Part shown: positions 52,717-63,999 of the stretch, piece by piece
Layout of the letters: each line of letters starts with the position of its first letter
How positions within the stretch are numbered: position 1 is the first letter of the stretch
Program-made: the position numbers and the translations under genes
Source of the DNA: Patescibacteria group bacterium
GTDB taxonomy: Bacteria > Patescibacteriota > Gracilibacteria > Absconditabacterales > Absconditicoccaceae
Assembly (NCBI GenBank): GCA_017992195.1
Contig: JAGOPC010000002.1
Coordinates: 1 to 64,000, forward strand
Reading direction: 5' to 3'
DNA length: 64,000 bases
The notes under the pieces: generated by a model
Seen by the model: the letters and a program-made list of their open reading frames with translations, nothing else
Database searches by the model: none
What the model was told of the DNA's origin: nothing

Positions 52717-52746
52717 TTTTATTACCTATCCATTGGACGGTCAAGA

Positions 52747-53520
52747 ATGTGGGCGATAGCATGGTATACAGGCAAAGAATTTCTGAGAAAGAAGATTGTC
52801 TATGTGGTGCTTTTTATCGCATTTCTTCTCTTGCTGAGTACGACGATCGCCGGTTCGCTGGCTCTTTCTGAGCAGGGTAAAATCGTGCAGGATATGGGAT
52901 TCGCAGTGATAGAGATCTGCGGGCTGATCATGACGTTGTTTTTTTGATCGTATCTGATCGCAAATGAGATCTCACAGTGAACCATCTTTTTGCTGCTGTC
53001 TAAAAATATTAAGAGAGTGAACATCATCTGGGGAAAATATGTGGGATTTGCCTTAGTGCTATTTTTACTACGGATTGTCTTGAGTGCTGCATTCGCGGGA
53101 GTAGGAGCATTGTATCATATACCACGAAATCCGCTCTATCCGTTAGTGCTGGTTGGTATTTTGTTTTCCCGGTTATTAACCTTGGCCGTGGTCGTCTTCT
53201 TTTCAACGTTTGTCTCGCCGTTTGTTGCGTTATTTGCCACGCTGATCATCTATCTGCTCGGGCATATGATGAGCTTTGTCGTCTACTATGTGACCACGCT
53301 GAAGGCAACGGTCTTTGCACCCGCATTTGGTTTCCTGGTAAAGTGAATTTACTATGTCATCCCAAACTATACCATTATTAGCTTGCAGGAGTTTCTCGAT
53401 GTGCCCAATATCTCTCAGGTCGCCGGCGCACAATTTCTCAGCGCAATAGGTGTCACCTGTGTCTACATTGTATTGTTGTTGACTTTGGGAGCGCTTATCT
53501 TTAGAAAAAAGGAACTTTAA
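52747..53520 (+). CDS. ABC-2 type membrane permease-like protein
   Basis: 257 residues with six membrane helices. The N-terminus WAIAWYTGKEFLRKKIVYVV and FFGSYLIANEISQGTIFLLL are typical of ABC-2 permeases (the EISQGT-type turn before the second helix pair). No ATPase gene is adjacent, so the partner must be elsewhere. Three TGAs, one of them the Gly of SQGT. The next gene starts 18 bases later. Confidence 0.8.
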
Positions 53521-53537
53521 TAGCTCACCGAGGACCG

Positions 53538-54119
53538 ATGAAAATTTTCTCTAATTTCGACACGCGCGCCCCGCTTGAAGCTTACCAGAAAGCTCTTGCC
53601 GAGTATGGTGCAGATCAGATCATGTTCTTTCGCAGATACAGGATCTATCTGATATTTTTCGTCGTGCTCCCGGCGCTCGCGACTATTCTGGGAATCATTG
53701 GTTCTATACTGCTTTGGCAGATGCTCTTTGCGAACAGCAGCGTCTCTGCCGGTTCCACCTTCGGTGTTGTGCTGATCATATTCATTACACTGATCGTTAT
53801 CATGGTTGGTATAACCATTCTCTTCAGCTATATTAACTACCTGCTTGACTACACTATCGTGACGCCACATCTTATCACCTCGTGGAATCAAAAATGACTT
53901 TTCAGTAGAGAGATCAAAACACTCGATACCGATAAAATAAAGGCGATCACCGCAAGCGCCAGTACTATCCTGCAAAGTTTATTTAACTACGGGTCTATTA
54001 TCTTTCTTTCTGAAGGAGATGAAGAGGATCACGGCGATATTCGCTTACACTATCTGCACGACGTAGCGGATCTAAAAGATGAAGTGGTTCGTATCGTAAA
54101 TATGGCAAGGGACTCGTAA
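53538..54119 (+). CDS. Membrane protein with bacterial PH-like domain
   Basis: 193 residues. Two membrane helices (IFFVVLPALATILGIIG and VLIIFITLIVIMVGITI) then a PH-like C-terminal part: DYTIVTPHLITSWNQKG and LFSREIKTLDTDKIKAIT, like the bPH_2 pattern where a TxxRL strand follows the second helix. One TGA. Likely a small envelope protein of unknown role. Confidence 0.7.
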
Positions 54120-54131
54120 ACTACATTAAAA

Positions 54132-54500
54132 ATGCATAATAAATTTTATATTTTAGATTACAGTATGACAGGCGTTCAGATACCTATGGATGTGTATGAG
54201 TCTCCAAGAGAGATCGTGATTATTATCCCGCTCGGTGGAGTACAGAAGAAAAGTGTGGAGATGTATTTTGAAGATTATAAATTAATTATCACCGGTAAGA
54301 GAACTCAGCCGAAGATCAAGGAGGATCTGCTTCCGCTGCAGCAGGATTGCTACCGGGGCGACTTCCAGCAGGAGGTGCAACTTCCGCCACATATCTATTT
54401 TGATCGCATCCAGTCGTCGATCTCGACAGAAAACATATTGCAAATCATTGTGCCGAAATCTTTGATACCGGAGAAGATGAAGGTGAATGTAGATTATTAA
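54132..54500 (+). CDS. Hsp20/alpha-crystallin-like small heat shock protein
   Basis: 122 residues. The alpha-crystallin core is visible: MDVYESPREIVIIIPLGGV, then LIITGKRTQPKIKEDLL, GDFQQEVQLPP and ENILQIIVPKS. The usual AxxxxGVL hydrophobic motif appears as SSISTENILQIIVP. No TGA. It lies 12 bases after the PH-like gene and 7 bases before tsaD. Confidence 0.82.
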   Translation: MHNKFYILDYSMTGVQIPMDVYESPREIVIIIPLGGVQKKSVEMYFEDYKLIITGKRTQPKIKEDLLPLQQDCYRGDFQQEVQLPPHIYFDRIQSSISTENILQIIVPKSLIPEKMKVNVDY

Positions 54501-54506
54501 TTTCTT

Positions 54507-55598
54507 ATGATGAAAAAGACATTTGCGATAGAGACAAGTTGTGATGATACATCGGTGGGAATCATCTCCTATGCCGATGGTGTTTTTTCAGTGGAGAAAT
54601 TGGTCGCGTACTCGCAGGTGCAGGATCATCAGAAGTTCGGGGGAGTTGTTCCAGAAATTGCATATAGATTGCACTCGGAGAAGATTATTCGCTTGATCGA
54701 AGAGGTCGGACTTGAGTCGATTTCTGCAGCTGATCAAATATGCGTTACTGTGAACCCAGGACTCGGCGGATCGCTCTTAGTGGGGAAGACGGCTGCACAC
54801 ATGCTCGGCGACCATCTCCAGAAAAAAGTCCTAGGTGTGAACCACATTTACGGGCATATTTTTTCCATATTACTGGAGAGAAACGTTGCTGAACTTCCAT
54901 TTCCGCGGGTTGTGCTGACTGCATCGGGGGGACATAATGAAATATACCTAATAAATAACAAGTCAGTTGCGAATGACGAGTTACTAATTACGAATGGGCC
55001 GAAACTGGAAGACATGGAAATTACGAAGCTGGGTCAGACGTTGGACGATGCAGCCGGGGAGTGTTTCGATAAAGTTGCACGTATGCTTGGGTGACCATAC
55101 CCCGGCGGCGTACGAGTCGGGCAAAAAGCACTGCTATGAAAACCAAATGAGAGAGTACAGTTCAAGCGTATCTTTCTCGATCACGACAAATACGAGTTCT
55201 CATTTTCAGGGATGAAATCTCAGGTGCATTACTTATTAAGTAGCTTAGAAAAAGAAGGCACTCCATTAGACGAACAACTGATCTGCGACATAGCGTATGA
55301 GTTCCAGGAGGCCGTTGTCGAGGTGCTCGCGAAGAAACTCATCCAGGCTGCGCACCAGCATGGTGCAAAGTCTATCGGTATCGTCGGCTGAGTCTCGGCC
55401 AATGACAGACTCTTCGAATACGCCGGCGAGTTCGCACAAAAAAGATTTTCAGCTAAGGAACTCATGAAGACGAACGAAAACTCAGTCATCATTTCAGAAG
55501 CCTTTGATAGGCAATCTATCCCGCTCGTGCGCCCTATGAAAAAGGTCTATTCGACCGATAATGCAGCGATGATAGGGGTTGTGGGACTGATGTCGTAA
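54507..55598 (+). CDS. tsaD: tRNA N6-adenosine threonylcarbamoyltransferase TsaD
   Basis: 363 residues. Makes t6A37 in ANN-decoding tRNAs. Motifs are AIETSCDDTSVGI, QDHQKFGGVVPEIA, metal site NHIYGHIFS, LTASGGHNEI, LGQTLDDAAGECFDKVARMLG, YPGG and IGIVGGVSANDRL. Three TGAs, one the second Gly of GGVSAN and another in RMLGGPYPG, both nearly invariant. A short insert follows EIYLINNKS. The stop is TAA. Confidence 0.95.
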
Positions 55599-55790
55599 TA
55601 TGTATCTCAATGTTTTTTTATTCGCCGATTTTTTTGTCGAATATATGGCGTGGAAATATCGAGTCTGTCCTTGATAGTTTATAATACCGTTAGCATCGAC
55701 ACTGGGCCCCACGTGTGGGTGTGGAGATGCTTCGTAGACGCATAAAGAATGTCTATATATACGGAACGCTATATTCGGCTAGCCGTTTTT

Positions 55791-55824
55791 GGTTACTTTT
55801 TGAGGCGATGACCAAAAAGTAACC
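55791..55824. repeat. 12-bp perfect inverted repeat
   Basis: GGTTACTTTTTG (55791-55802) and CAAAAAGTAACC (55813-55824) with a 10-base loop, flanked by CTAG on both sides. There is no T tract in the usual terminator position. It may be a convergent-terminator-type structure between tsaD and the minus-strand cluster. The surrounding 285 bases (55599-55883) hold no gene. Confidence 0.6.
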
Positions 55825-55883
55825 CCTAGCGGGGAGCGTAAAAGAAAACGTTAGATGAATCATTTATAAAGAGAAAAAGCATA

Positions 55884-57488
55884 TTATCTCACCTTCGTCG
55901 TCACATTAAATTTCTTCATTGGCTTGCCAAGCATCAATGCAATTTGTGTATGGAGTGCGGGAACTCATGAGAAGAAGAGCAGCGTTGGGCCGACTAATAT
56001 CGCGAATGCGAAGAGGAGTTTGAAAAGCTCTCGCACTTTTCTTGGTCGTGATTTGAGTTGCTTTCGCGGGCAGAAGACGATCTGGAAAGCGATGATCAGG
56101 ATCATCAGGACCATAGAGAACTTTGCGAAGAGTGAGATAGCGGCTCCGAGACTGACGTAGTTACTGAGCTGGATATCTTTGAAAAAGGTGAAGAAGAGTC
56201 CAGCGAGGAGAACAACGTGGAATGTTGATCGGAGTACTATCGATTCAAACAGTCTGATACACTCAAAAAGAGTCGTTCATCTGGGAATCGTTTTCCGCTG
56301 ATCGGCCATCTGACAAAAGCTATACGCGACGTCCTCAGCTCCATGCGACCATCTTCTCATCTGCTTGTATTGCGCATCAGCAGTTTTTGCTACTGAGGTG
56401 TTCAGATTACAATCCTGGTAGACTTTTGCGTAGACAGGCACACATTCGTATCTTCCTTTCATTGCAAAATAACTTCTCCGGTATTGGTGACCATCTTCTA
56501 CTATTGTCTGCTTCGACCGGAAATGCGTCTCTATCAAGCCATCCAGAGGCTGGGCATGGGTTGAGAAATTTCTCGTTCAGCGAGTCTTCGTGAAATTAAA
56601 GAGGATCCAAAAACTATTAAACAGACTGATGATCTTTGAGAAAAAAGGTGCCTGCCAAAAATTATTAAAGAAGAAAATAATAGGCTGATAGGCTTTGTGT
56701 TTTCTGTCGGGCGTTATCAAATACGTATAGGTAAGAACCGAGAAATACTCTTTGTCGACGTTGGTGTCCGCGTCGAGTGTGGTGACCAAGATGTTGTCCG
56801 GAGTTGTCTTGAAATGAGTGAGAATTTTTTGGTAAAGTTTTTCTGCTGCAGTAGTGATATTGGCTCATTTGCCTATCATCTCGTCGGCTGCAAGTTCGTG
56901 CAGGGTATAATCAAAATATCAAAATATTCATCCAAACTTCTTTTCCAATTTTTCCCGGACAGCGAGAAAGTGTTCTTTTTTTGCAGCTTCCCCATTGACG
57001 GTGATGGCAAGTTTCCCGGGGTTATAATTGCTTTTTGTAAGCGCATATAGAGTGTCGTGGAGGATCTCATAACTTTCGTTAACCATCGGGATCATACATC
57101 GATGAATCACATCCTCTGCGTTTTTGTCTTTTGGAAGTGCCTGTTTCAATCTTTTATCTTTTTGAGAAAGTCATTGCGGAGCGAAGAGTACGTTATGGTA
57201 GTTGTGGTTGTTGGCTTGATGGAGTTGGAAGACGGCGATGATCATAAAAGTCGCATACTCAAATCATCTGATAAGCCATCGTATATAGTAGACGAGTATG
57301 AAGGTTGCTATAACGAATGATGTGGTCTCATGCTTTGCAGCGTCACCGAAAATGAAAAGAGAGTAACCGAAAATGATGATGCAGATGATCAGTAGAGCCA
57401 GGATGCCCGGCAGGACAGTTAAAAGCTTATAGGAAAACGGATGCTTTCTCTTTGTTTCATTTATTTCAATATGTCGCATATCGTTCAA
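55884..57488 (-). CDS. Membrane glycosyltransferase, family 2-like (cellulose-synthase type)
   Basis: 534 residues. Two N-terminal membrane helices (LLTVLPGILALLIICIII and FVIATFILVYYI), a GT-A domain with VTTLDADTNVDKEYF (catalytic DxD) and the processive-type signature QMRRWSHGAED, then C-terminal membrane helices (SLGAAISLFAKFSMVLMILII). The QxxRW motif is characteristic of cellulose/hyaluronan/chitin synthase-like enzymes. About seven TGAs. Probably builds a surface polysaccharide. It is first or last in a minus-strand run with the genes at 57534 and 58770. Confidence 0.85.
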
Positions 57489-57533
57489 TGAAAAATTAGC
57501 AATGTAAGAATTGATAATTATACGAGAATCGGA

Positions 57534-58727
57534 CTAAAATACGATCGCAAAATCAGAACTGCTATCGTTTTCTATCACTGGCTTATTGAGCCTGATATGG
57601 ACGTTATACTCGCCGATCTTTGATGAGGCATCGATGCGGAAGTATCTGTCAGAGACAGGAATGTTACAGGCAACTCATGTTTCACATATTTTGATCTGAT
57701 ATTCGAGGAACGGGAAGACCTGGTCGATTGTCGATGAGAGTTTATTGACGAGATTGAAACTGAGTGTTGGTTCTCCCAGATTGCTGTCATTGAGAATGAT
57801 GCTGAATCCTGTTGTCGAGTCGATTACCGTATTTTGTGCAGGGATGGCATTGTGTCAGGTAACAAGTGACATCGCGATCGTAGGTTGCGTGATCACATTA
57901 AACTCATAGTCGCCGCTAGGATCTCCAATGAAAAAATTTGGTGTATTTGTTCCGACAGAGTCACTTACATTGTTTATATGGCTTTCTCTGATAGCGTTTT
58001 CAAAATCGTAGATAGGTTGTTCGATATCATAATCTACTTTGATGTGGGGGATAATAGATCGTCATTGATTTAGTGCAATATTTTTGCCCTGAAATCATCG
58101 ATTGACCATAATATCATCTTTGACGTTGTCGCCATCTTCGTCATTGCTGGTGTCGAGCTTGTAGAGTCCCCCTCATCCAAATCCGCCTAGTACTTTTGGT
58201 GGTAGTCTGAGTGTTGTTTCTATGTATATGCCATTAGTTGCTGTGATCGTAGCAACATTCCCATCGGTGTATCTTTCGGTAGGAAGCAGAGAGCTATCAA
58301 GATAAAGAGGAATTCTTGTAAGACCGTCGTATCAGAGCATGTTGAAATCACTGCTTCATGTGCCCTCGAGTAGTGCCTCGACATTCCCTCCTGATCATGC
58401 GGGGATGGTACCGTTGGTGAGAGAGGTGACAGCTCGTTTCATGCCATTCGTTCATCTTGTCGCTATGCCAAAACCACCAGTAATTAAGTCCGTGATCACA
58501 CCGGAGATCGCGTCTGCTCAACTGAATCCACCTCGTCACTCGTATCATGCCTTATGATGCCTGAGCGAAACTAGAGCCCTTTCTGTGCTTCCGATAGCGC
58601 CGTAATATGCGATATTGTAATTCGCTGTATCGCTGACGATCGAAAAAAATGGAATGATCGACGAATAGAGCGCTCCCACTATGAGGGCGCCTGTCACGAT
58701 GATTGTAATGATGATAATCAGCAGCAT
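57534..58727 (-). CDS. Surface-anchored or pilin-like protein with N-terminal membrane helix
   Basis: 397 residues. It begins MLLIIIITIIVTGALIVGAL, a long membrane helix without a typical signal-peptide cleavage site, then FSIVSDTANYNIAYYGAIGS, an alpha-helical stretch seen in minor pilin-like proteins. The rest is a Gly-rich and beta-rich external domain (IPLYLDSSLLPTERYTDGN and KIGEYNVHIRLNKPVIEN). No named family recognised. About twelve TGAs; in the standard code it fully fragments. Confidence 0.7.
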
Positions 58728-58769
58728 GAAAATCAGAGTAATGATTTATCCGCTATTCGCAAATAGAAA

Positions 58770-59759
58770 TTAATATCCTCTCGTGGTATCTCGCGGTCTC
58801 ATATCAAGGCTGTCCTTTATCTGTGCCGTCGTTGCGGTGTCAGCCTGCAGATACTTTTTATTGAATAATTTTTCCATGAAAAGAAATTTTTTCTTTAGCT
58901 CGCTATCTTTCGTGGAAAGAAGAGCAAACACATTATGATGATTGAGATACATATTGAAACTTTCCGCAAAATCTTCAAACGGATCGCTCATCGCATAACC
59001 TCCGACAAATCCCATCGCTGTCGCACTGGCTTTTCTGGTAGTGTTGTCGAGCCGGCTTATGTCATAAAATCTGAGCGAAGCATCATCAATCGCGAAGAGA
59101 CGACGATCGGTACTCCGAAATGCTCTTTGATTGACATATCTGCTTCCCTTCAGTATTCCTAAGTCAACAATATGCCCGAGCTCATGGGTGATGATCTCTA
59201 TCAGTTCCTGTTGTGAGGGAATATTCCCAAGATAGAGCGTGATCGTCGAACTGCCTGCTCGTCATCTGCGACTTCATTTGGAAGAGTCGAGCGTGATAGA
59301 GTAGAGCACGTCCGTAAGAGTAGTCGATCTATCAAGAGCAGCATCAATATCTTTTATAAGTTTTATGATGAGTGCCTGATGCTTTCTTTTGTCAGCAGCG
59401 GAAAATGTTCAAACGAATTTTATCTTATCGCAGAGTACTCTCTCCGCATCGCAGGTATTGTTCGTCGGAAGGCGATATGCTGGACGAGGAGTTACTTTGG
59501 GGGTAGTCAGCTGATTTTTAGTGACTGGACTCTGTTGCCTTGAAGGTATGAGCGTACCTGTCATGATAGAAACAGGAATGTCGAGCGGTGTTGTCGCTGA
59601 TCATTGTATGTCGACTGCTATATAAGCGCTGTTATTCGATCAGAAGTCTGCCTCCTTCCCAACTATAGGGATGTTTCGTTGATAGATGAAAGCTGCTACG
59701 ACCAGTAAGGAAAGTAGGTAAACGAAGGAAATTTTGTTACGAAATACTGGTAGCGCCAT
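58770..59759 (-). CDS. Secreted zinc metallopeptidase-like protein
   Basis: 329 residues. An N-terminal membrane helix (ISFVYLLSLLVVAAFIYQ), a Thr/Pro/Ser-rich linker, then a gluzincin-like core: ELIEIITHELGHIVDLGIL holds the zinc site HELGH, and about 70 residues on AMSDPFEDFAESFNMYL gives the third ligand Glu within a family-like PxEDFAExF. Two cysteines (NTCDAERVLCDK) could form a disulfide. Six or seven TGAs. The protein is likely membrane-tethered outside. It lies 42 bases upstream of the pilin-like gene. Confidence 0.82.
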
Positions 59760-59868
59760 AATAGAGCAGATCGGCAGAAATAATATGTTGCAATGGTCCA
59801 TTTATACACAAAGTATAAACTTTGTCAATTGCTATTTTCTGTGAAATACATTGCAGAAAAAAATCATA

Positions 59869-61869
59869 TCAGCCGAGAATGATGTTATAAGGTGATCCTT
59901 TTATCGCAAAGATGTTTTTCCCCTTCCCTCCCGTGATGTTTTCTCCATGTACTTTATGCTTTAGGGGCTTGTGACTATGGAGCCAAACAAGCACCTCCTG
60001 CGACATCTGTTTATTGTTCGAAAATATGTAGATATTCTTGTGTTCGTAGTCGATCTTCTCTTTGCCTGGCCGGTCAGAGATCTCAGGAATTCTCATTCAG
60101 GTCGGATCAACGGGCGCAGGCAGAGCCGGCCAGTCTTTTTTGAGAACAGAAAAGAAGATAGTCTGATATGTATCAAACAACTGCTGGAATTCGCTGTAGT
60201 CAAGAAAGCTGTGAAGCGGTCTGACTACGAAATGAACTTCTTCGCCCTGTAGCTTTGTTGCGATCGAAGAGGAATTACTCACGATCTGTATAAATCTGTT
60301 CCGCTTCTCTTCAAGTAGAGCGAAATCGTCGTGCTCAGTTTCTGATTTGAGAGCCTGTAGAGCATCGGTGATCTGCGTAATCAAGAGCGCTGACTTATAA
60401 AAGTAGGTGTTATCTACGATGCTGTCTACTTCTACATTGCTATTGCTGACATCTTTAAGCAGAGCAGCAACTTCTGTTTGCCGTACACCGATAAAGATCA
60501 CAAGCTTTGTATGGAATGCCTCCCATGGAGACGTTTTTTTTGGATTGAGTAGACCGTCTCTATAGATCAATGAGTCAGTAATCTGTAACAGCGAGTAAAG
60601 ATCGAAAGGTTTTTGTTCTCGCTTCATGTGAGTGTCGTACCATCGATCCTGGTCGAAGAAAAAAATAGTTGTATATGGCATGATCGACTGGTCGCGCATC
60701 TTTTCATAGAGGTATTCGTGTGTCAAAATCTCTGCTGACTTTGTTGTTGCTTTTTGCGTCTCTTTGAGTGCGTGATAGATCTTTCGATCTCACTGACTGT
60801 TGAGATCTACTGTGCTGTGTCACATCGTTGCATGAAAATAATATTTCAGTGCAAAGTAGAGTTCGTATTGTTCAAAGTTTGTTTTTGCGAAGAACGAATC
60901 TAAAAGTTTCTTGTCGAAGATGTAATGTCAACCTATGTCTATGTGTGTCAATCCGATCTCATGTAGAAGATTTTTTGCGAGTTGCGTTTTGTGTCTTTGT
61001 GAGAATACATACATAACATTTTCTTTGGGCAGCGCTTTCAAAACTGACTTCAATGATTTATCTCCGATGAAATATTTTCCTTTATCAGCAAACTCATCTT
61101 TATCAAGTTCGCTTTCTGAAATTAATTTCTTGTCGCTTGTGTAAACCTTCGTAAGGATAGGAGTAGTGGTTCTTAATATATGCTCTGATGAACCAGTATC
61201 AATTATTTTTGCCAGGGGAGCTTCACTTTGAGAAAGATAGATCATCACCTCAGGATACTTTTTTACGATAGTCGTCAGACGATCGATACAACCGAAGAAT
61301 AACCTTTGCGTCGCATAAGCGTCGTAGAGAGCGTCGTGATGCGAAGTGACTTTGGTGCTGCTCTCTGCTGTGGTAGTCTCGGTTGCTGGCTTCGCATTCT
61401 TGCTATTCGCAGCGGTGAGAGACTTGTCGAGCACCTCCAGCGCGTAACTTGGAGTAAAAGGGATCAGCGCTTGCGCTAATGGGAACGTGTCTATCACGCT
61501 ATAGGGCTGGACGTCCATATGCTGTTTCAATACACGCATATCGAACTGCACATTGTGTCAGACGACGACGGTCTTCTCGTGGAAGAACGGGCGGACTGAT
61601 GCGGCGATCTCAGCAAAGTACGGAGCGGCCAGCAGATTGTCTATGCTGAGGCCGGTGACGACGCGCACCATATCTTTGAGCTCATTAAGAGATTTCTGAG
61701 GCTTTATGTAACTTGAAAAAGTGTCGATCGTTTTTCCGGTATGATCAAAAGAGACGATACCGATCTGGATCGCTTCATCGTGTTCGGCATCGAGACCTGT
61801 CGTTTCAAAGTCTATACACACATATGTCAAATCGGGACGTAACATCAAAAGGGGGTTTCTACAAGACAA
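59869..61869 (-). CDS. DnaQ-like 3'-5' exonuclease fused to a large unknown region
   Basis: 666 residues. DEDDh exonuclease motifs are split by an insert: Exo I CIDFETTGLD (Asp20, Glu22), Exo II GHNVQFD (Asp110; the Gly is TGA) and Exo III HHDALYDAYAT (His178, Asp183). From about residue 210 a ~450-residue region follows. AEILTHEYLYEKM resembles the NHALL/THEYL stretch in DinG-type helicases, but no helicase Walker A was found. It is either a degenerate DnaQ-DinG fusion or a new domain. The start may be MLRPDLTYV (61845). It is divergent from the next gene by 3 bases. Confidence 0.75.
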
Positions 61870-61872
61870 AAT

Positions 61873-63258
61873 ATGCTATTTTGGGCGTCTACCGACTATA
61901 GTCATGCACTGTTGCAAATCAAATCAAGTTTCATTATATTACCTTTATCTATTTGTTTTCTCATTTTTGGCATGGCGATACTGCTATGGCTTTTTCTTCT
62001 ATTTGCCTCTCTCTATCATGTGCTTGTAACGGTATTGGTCTATGGCACAGGCCGACTACACCCGGAAACGGTTGTTATTTTGAGGGACGGAATACGGCTT
62101 GTATTACTTCTCGTTTTCGCGCTCATAAATCGGAGGCAGATTGTGCCGTATCTGAAACGTACGCGAATTTTACGGGTAGTCTTCATTGTTATCTGCGCCG
62201 TAGGCGTAGTGGTTTCCCAGGTGAATGGGAAATCAATGAGTGACATGCTCGTCGGTGCCAAGTATGGGCTCCAGTTTTGTTCGCTCTTTTTGACCGCGAT
62301 ATTTGTTGGTAGTGTGTTTGCGCGTTATCCGAATTATAAGTTACAGAAGTTATTGCGTTGGCTATTTTGGTTGCTTGTATCGATTGTTATCTTCGGATTG
62401 ATCCGACAGGTGGCGAAGATGGCTTGGCCAGATATTTTTTACACTATAGGCTACGGCCCTTTTGGTGATCGGATGTTTGGACGTAATCCGCCCCTGTACT
62501 ATCTTACTGGCCCTGGTGGCTATGCGAGACTCAGCGGTATTTTCTCAGGGCCCAATAATTATGGCTACCTGTTCGTAGGACTATTTGGATTTTGGCGGTG
62601 GTATAGCAGAAATTATATTCGTCGTCCGTGGGTGAAAACGCTATTACGAATTGTCTTTACAGTGAGTGTGTTACGGACCTTATCGAGAGGAGCGATCCTC
62701 GGAATTTTCTTACAACTGATCGCACTCGCGTTCGTTCTTTTCCATGCGAAGCGTAAATATATCCGGTGATTAATAATTGGTGGAGTAGTTGTCGTCTGAG
62801 CGCTGAGTTTATTTAAGCGGTGATCGACGCTTGCGCATGTCAGTGCAAAATTTGGCAGCCTTTCATATGTCATAGCTAACCCGCTCTGATATTGACTTGG
62901 CTCAGCAGGACCAAGCATCCACACCTGACATGGAACGATTCTGCCGGAAAATTTCTTCGTCGAGATACTTATCGACATAGGCATACCGGGCATGATTCTA
63001 CGGCTTCTTTTCCGATACCTTGTCCTGAGAAACGTCCGAAAAAATAACTCTATCCGTGATCATGGATCGCCTTACAAGGTGCTGCTGGTCTGTCTCTCAT
63101 TTGGTTTTCTTGGCCTTCTTCTTGAATGAATGTTTTTGCATGTCTTTGAAGATAGCATGGTGAACTACTGGTTCTTCGCGCTGCGGGGTATCGTTTATGG
63201 GTATGTATTATCAAAAAATGAGCACCCATCGACGGGTACTCACTCTCATATGAAATAA
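61873..63258 (+). CDS. O-antigen ligase/Wzy-like polysaccharide membrane protein
   Basis: 461 residues with about ten membrane helices. The ligase-type pattern LSGIFSGPNNYGYLFVGLFG (family: rxxGxxxxPNxxG) is present, as are SRGAILGIFLQLIALAF, and a large external loop with GYGLGSAGPSIHTGHGTIL and ENFFVEILIDIGIPG. This order matches the Wzy_C/O-antigen ligase family, which joins polysaccharide units. Many TGAs in the loop. The start at 61873 may be too early; ATG 61972 is an alternative. It pairs functionally with the glycosyltransferase at 55884. Confidence 0.82.
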
Positions 63259-63270
63259 GGAGATGCTTTC

Positions 63271-63999
63271 TTACTGTAAAACCACAAAGTTAGTCACCAC
63301 ATATGCGGTACCGATGATCAGGATACCGATGATGATATACATGAAATTTCTTTTGATCTTTTCGATCTGCTTCTCATCGGTTGGGTTTCTAAGGAGATCA
63401 ACAGCTTCGATGATGATGAGGACAAGGATAACAAAACCTGCGATTCCCATCACCCGGTTGAGCACGACGTAGAGCCAGCCAAATGACTTGTCAGCAAGGA
63501 TTCCTGTACCTATGTCTGCAAGCGATGTCGCACTCGGATTGATCACATCTTCCTGCTTTCCATAAATGGTCTCGGCAAGCCCTTTTGCAAAAATGATCGT
63601 CAGGATACCGATGGCATTCCATATCATGATAGTCTTTGCATGCTGCTTAATCTTCTCATCCGGATTCATCAAAAACCTATACATATGGAGGATCAAAATC
63701 AGAAAGAGTACACCGATCACGACGAACATAATCATCTTTAGGAATGGGAAAATGATCGTACTGTAGAGCTTCCGCGCAGCCGTATTTCCCTGGAACGCGC
63801 TGAAGTCCAACACACCTCATGATCATACGAGTCTGTTCGCGATGAACGAGGCTGAAAGCATGATAAGGATACCAACTACACCCCACAATATATAACGAAA
63901 TCCCTTTTTCTGGTCGTCTTCTTTTTCCGAACTCATGATCTCATAAAACCCTACAATTGCCATCAAAACACCGATAATAATAATCGCGGGCACGATCAC
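63271..63999 (-). CDS. Multi-helix membrane protein, VirB6/TrbL-like, runs off the window
   Basis: At least 243 residues; the N-terminus lies beyond the right edge. It has six or so membrane helices (AIIIIGVLMAIVGFYEIM, GVVGILIMLSASFIANRL, IIFPFLKMIMFVVIGVL, ILTIIFAKGLAETIYG, VMGIAGFVILVLIIIEAV and IIIGILIIGTAYVVTNF) with short charged loops. The pattern fits CPR VirB6-like or TrbL-like T4SS channel proteins, though generic membrane proteins look alike. TGAs occur in RLVGSGG. It converges on the ligase gene, ending 12 bases from it. Confidence 0.6.

Noticed and set aside
5594-63813. Dozens of short open frames and apparent broken genes
   Set aside because: They are pieces of intact genes cut at in-frame TGA, or shadows on other frames. 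With code 25 each set joins into one protein, so none is called a pseudogene.
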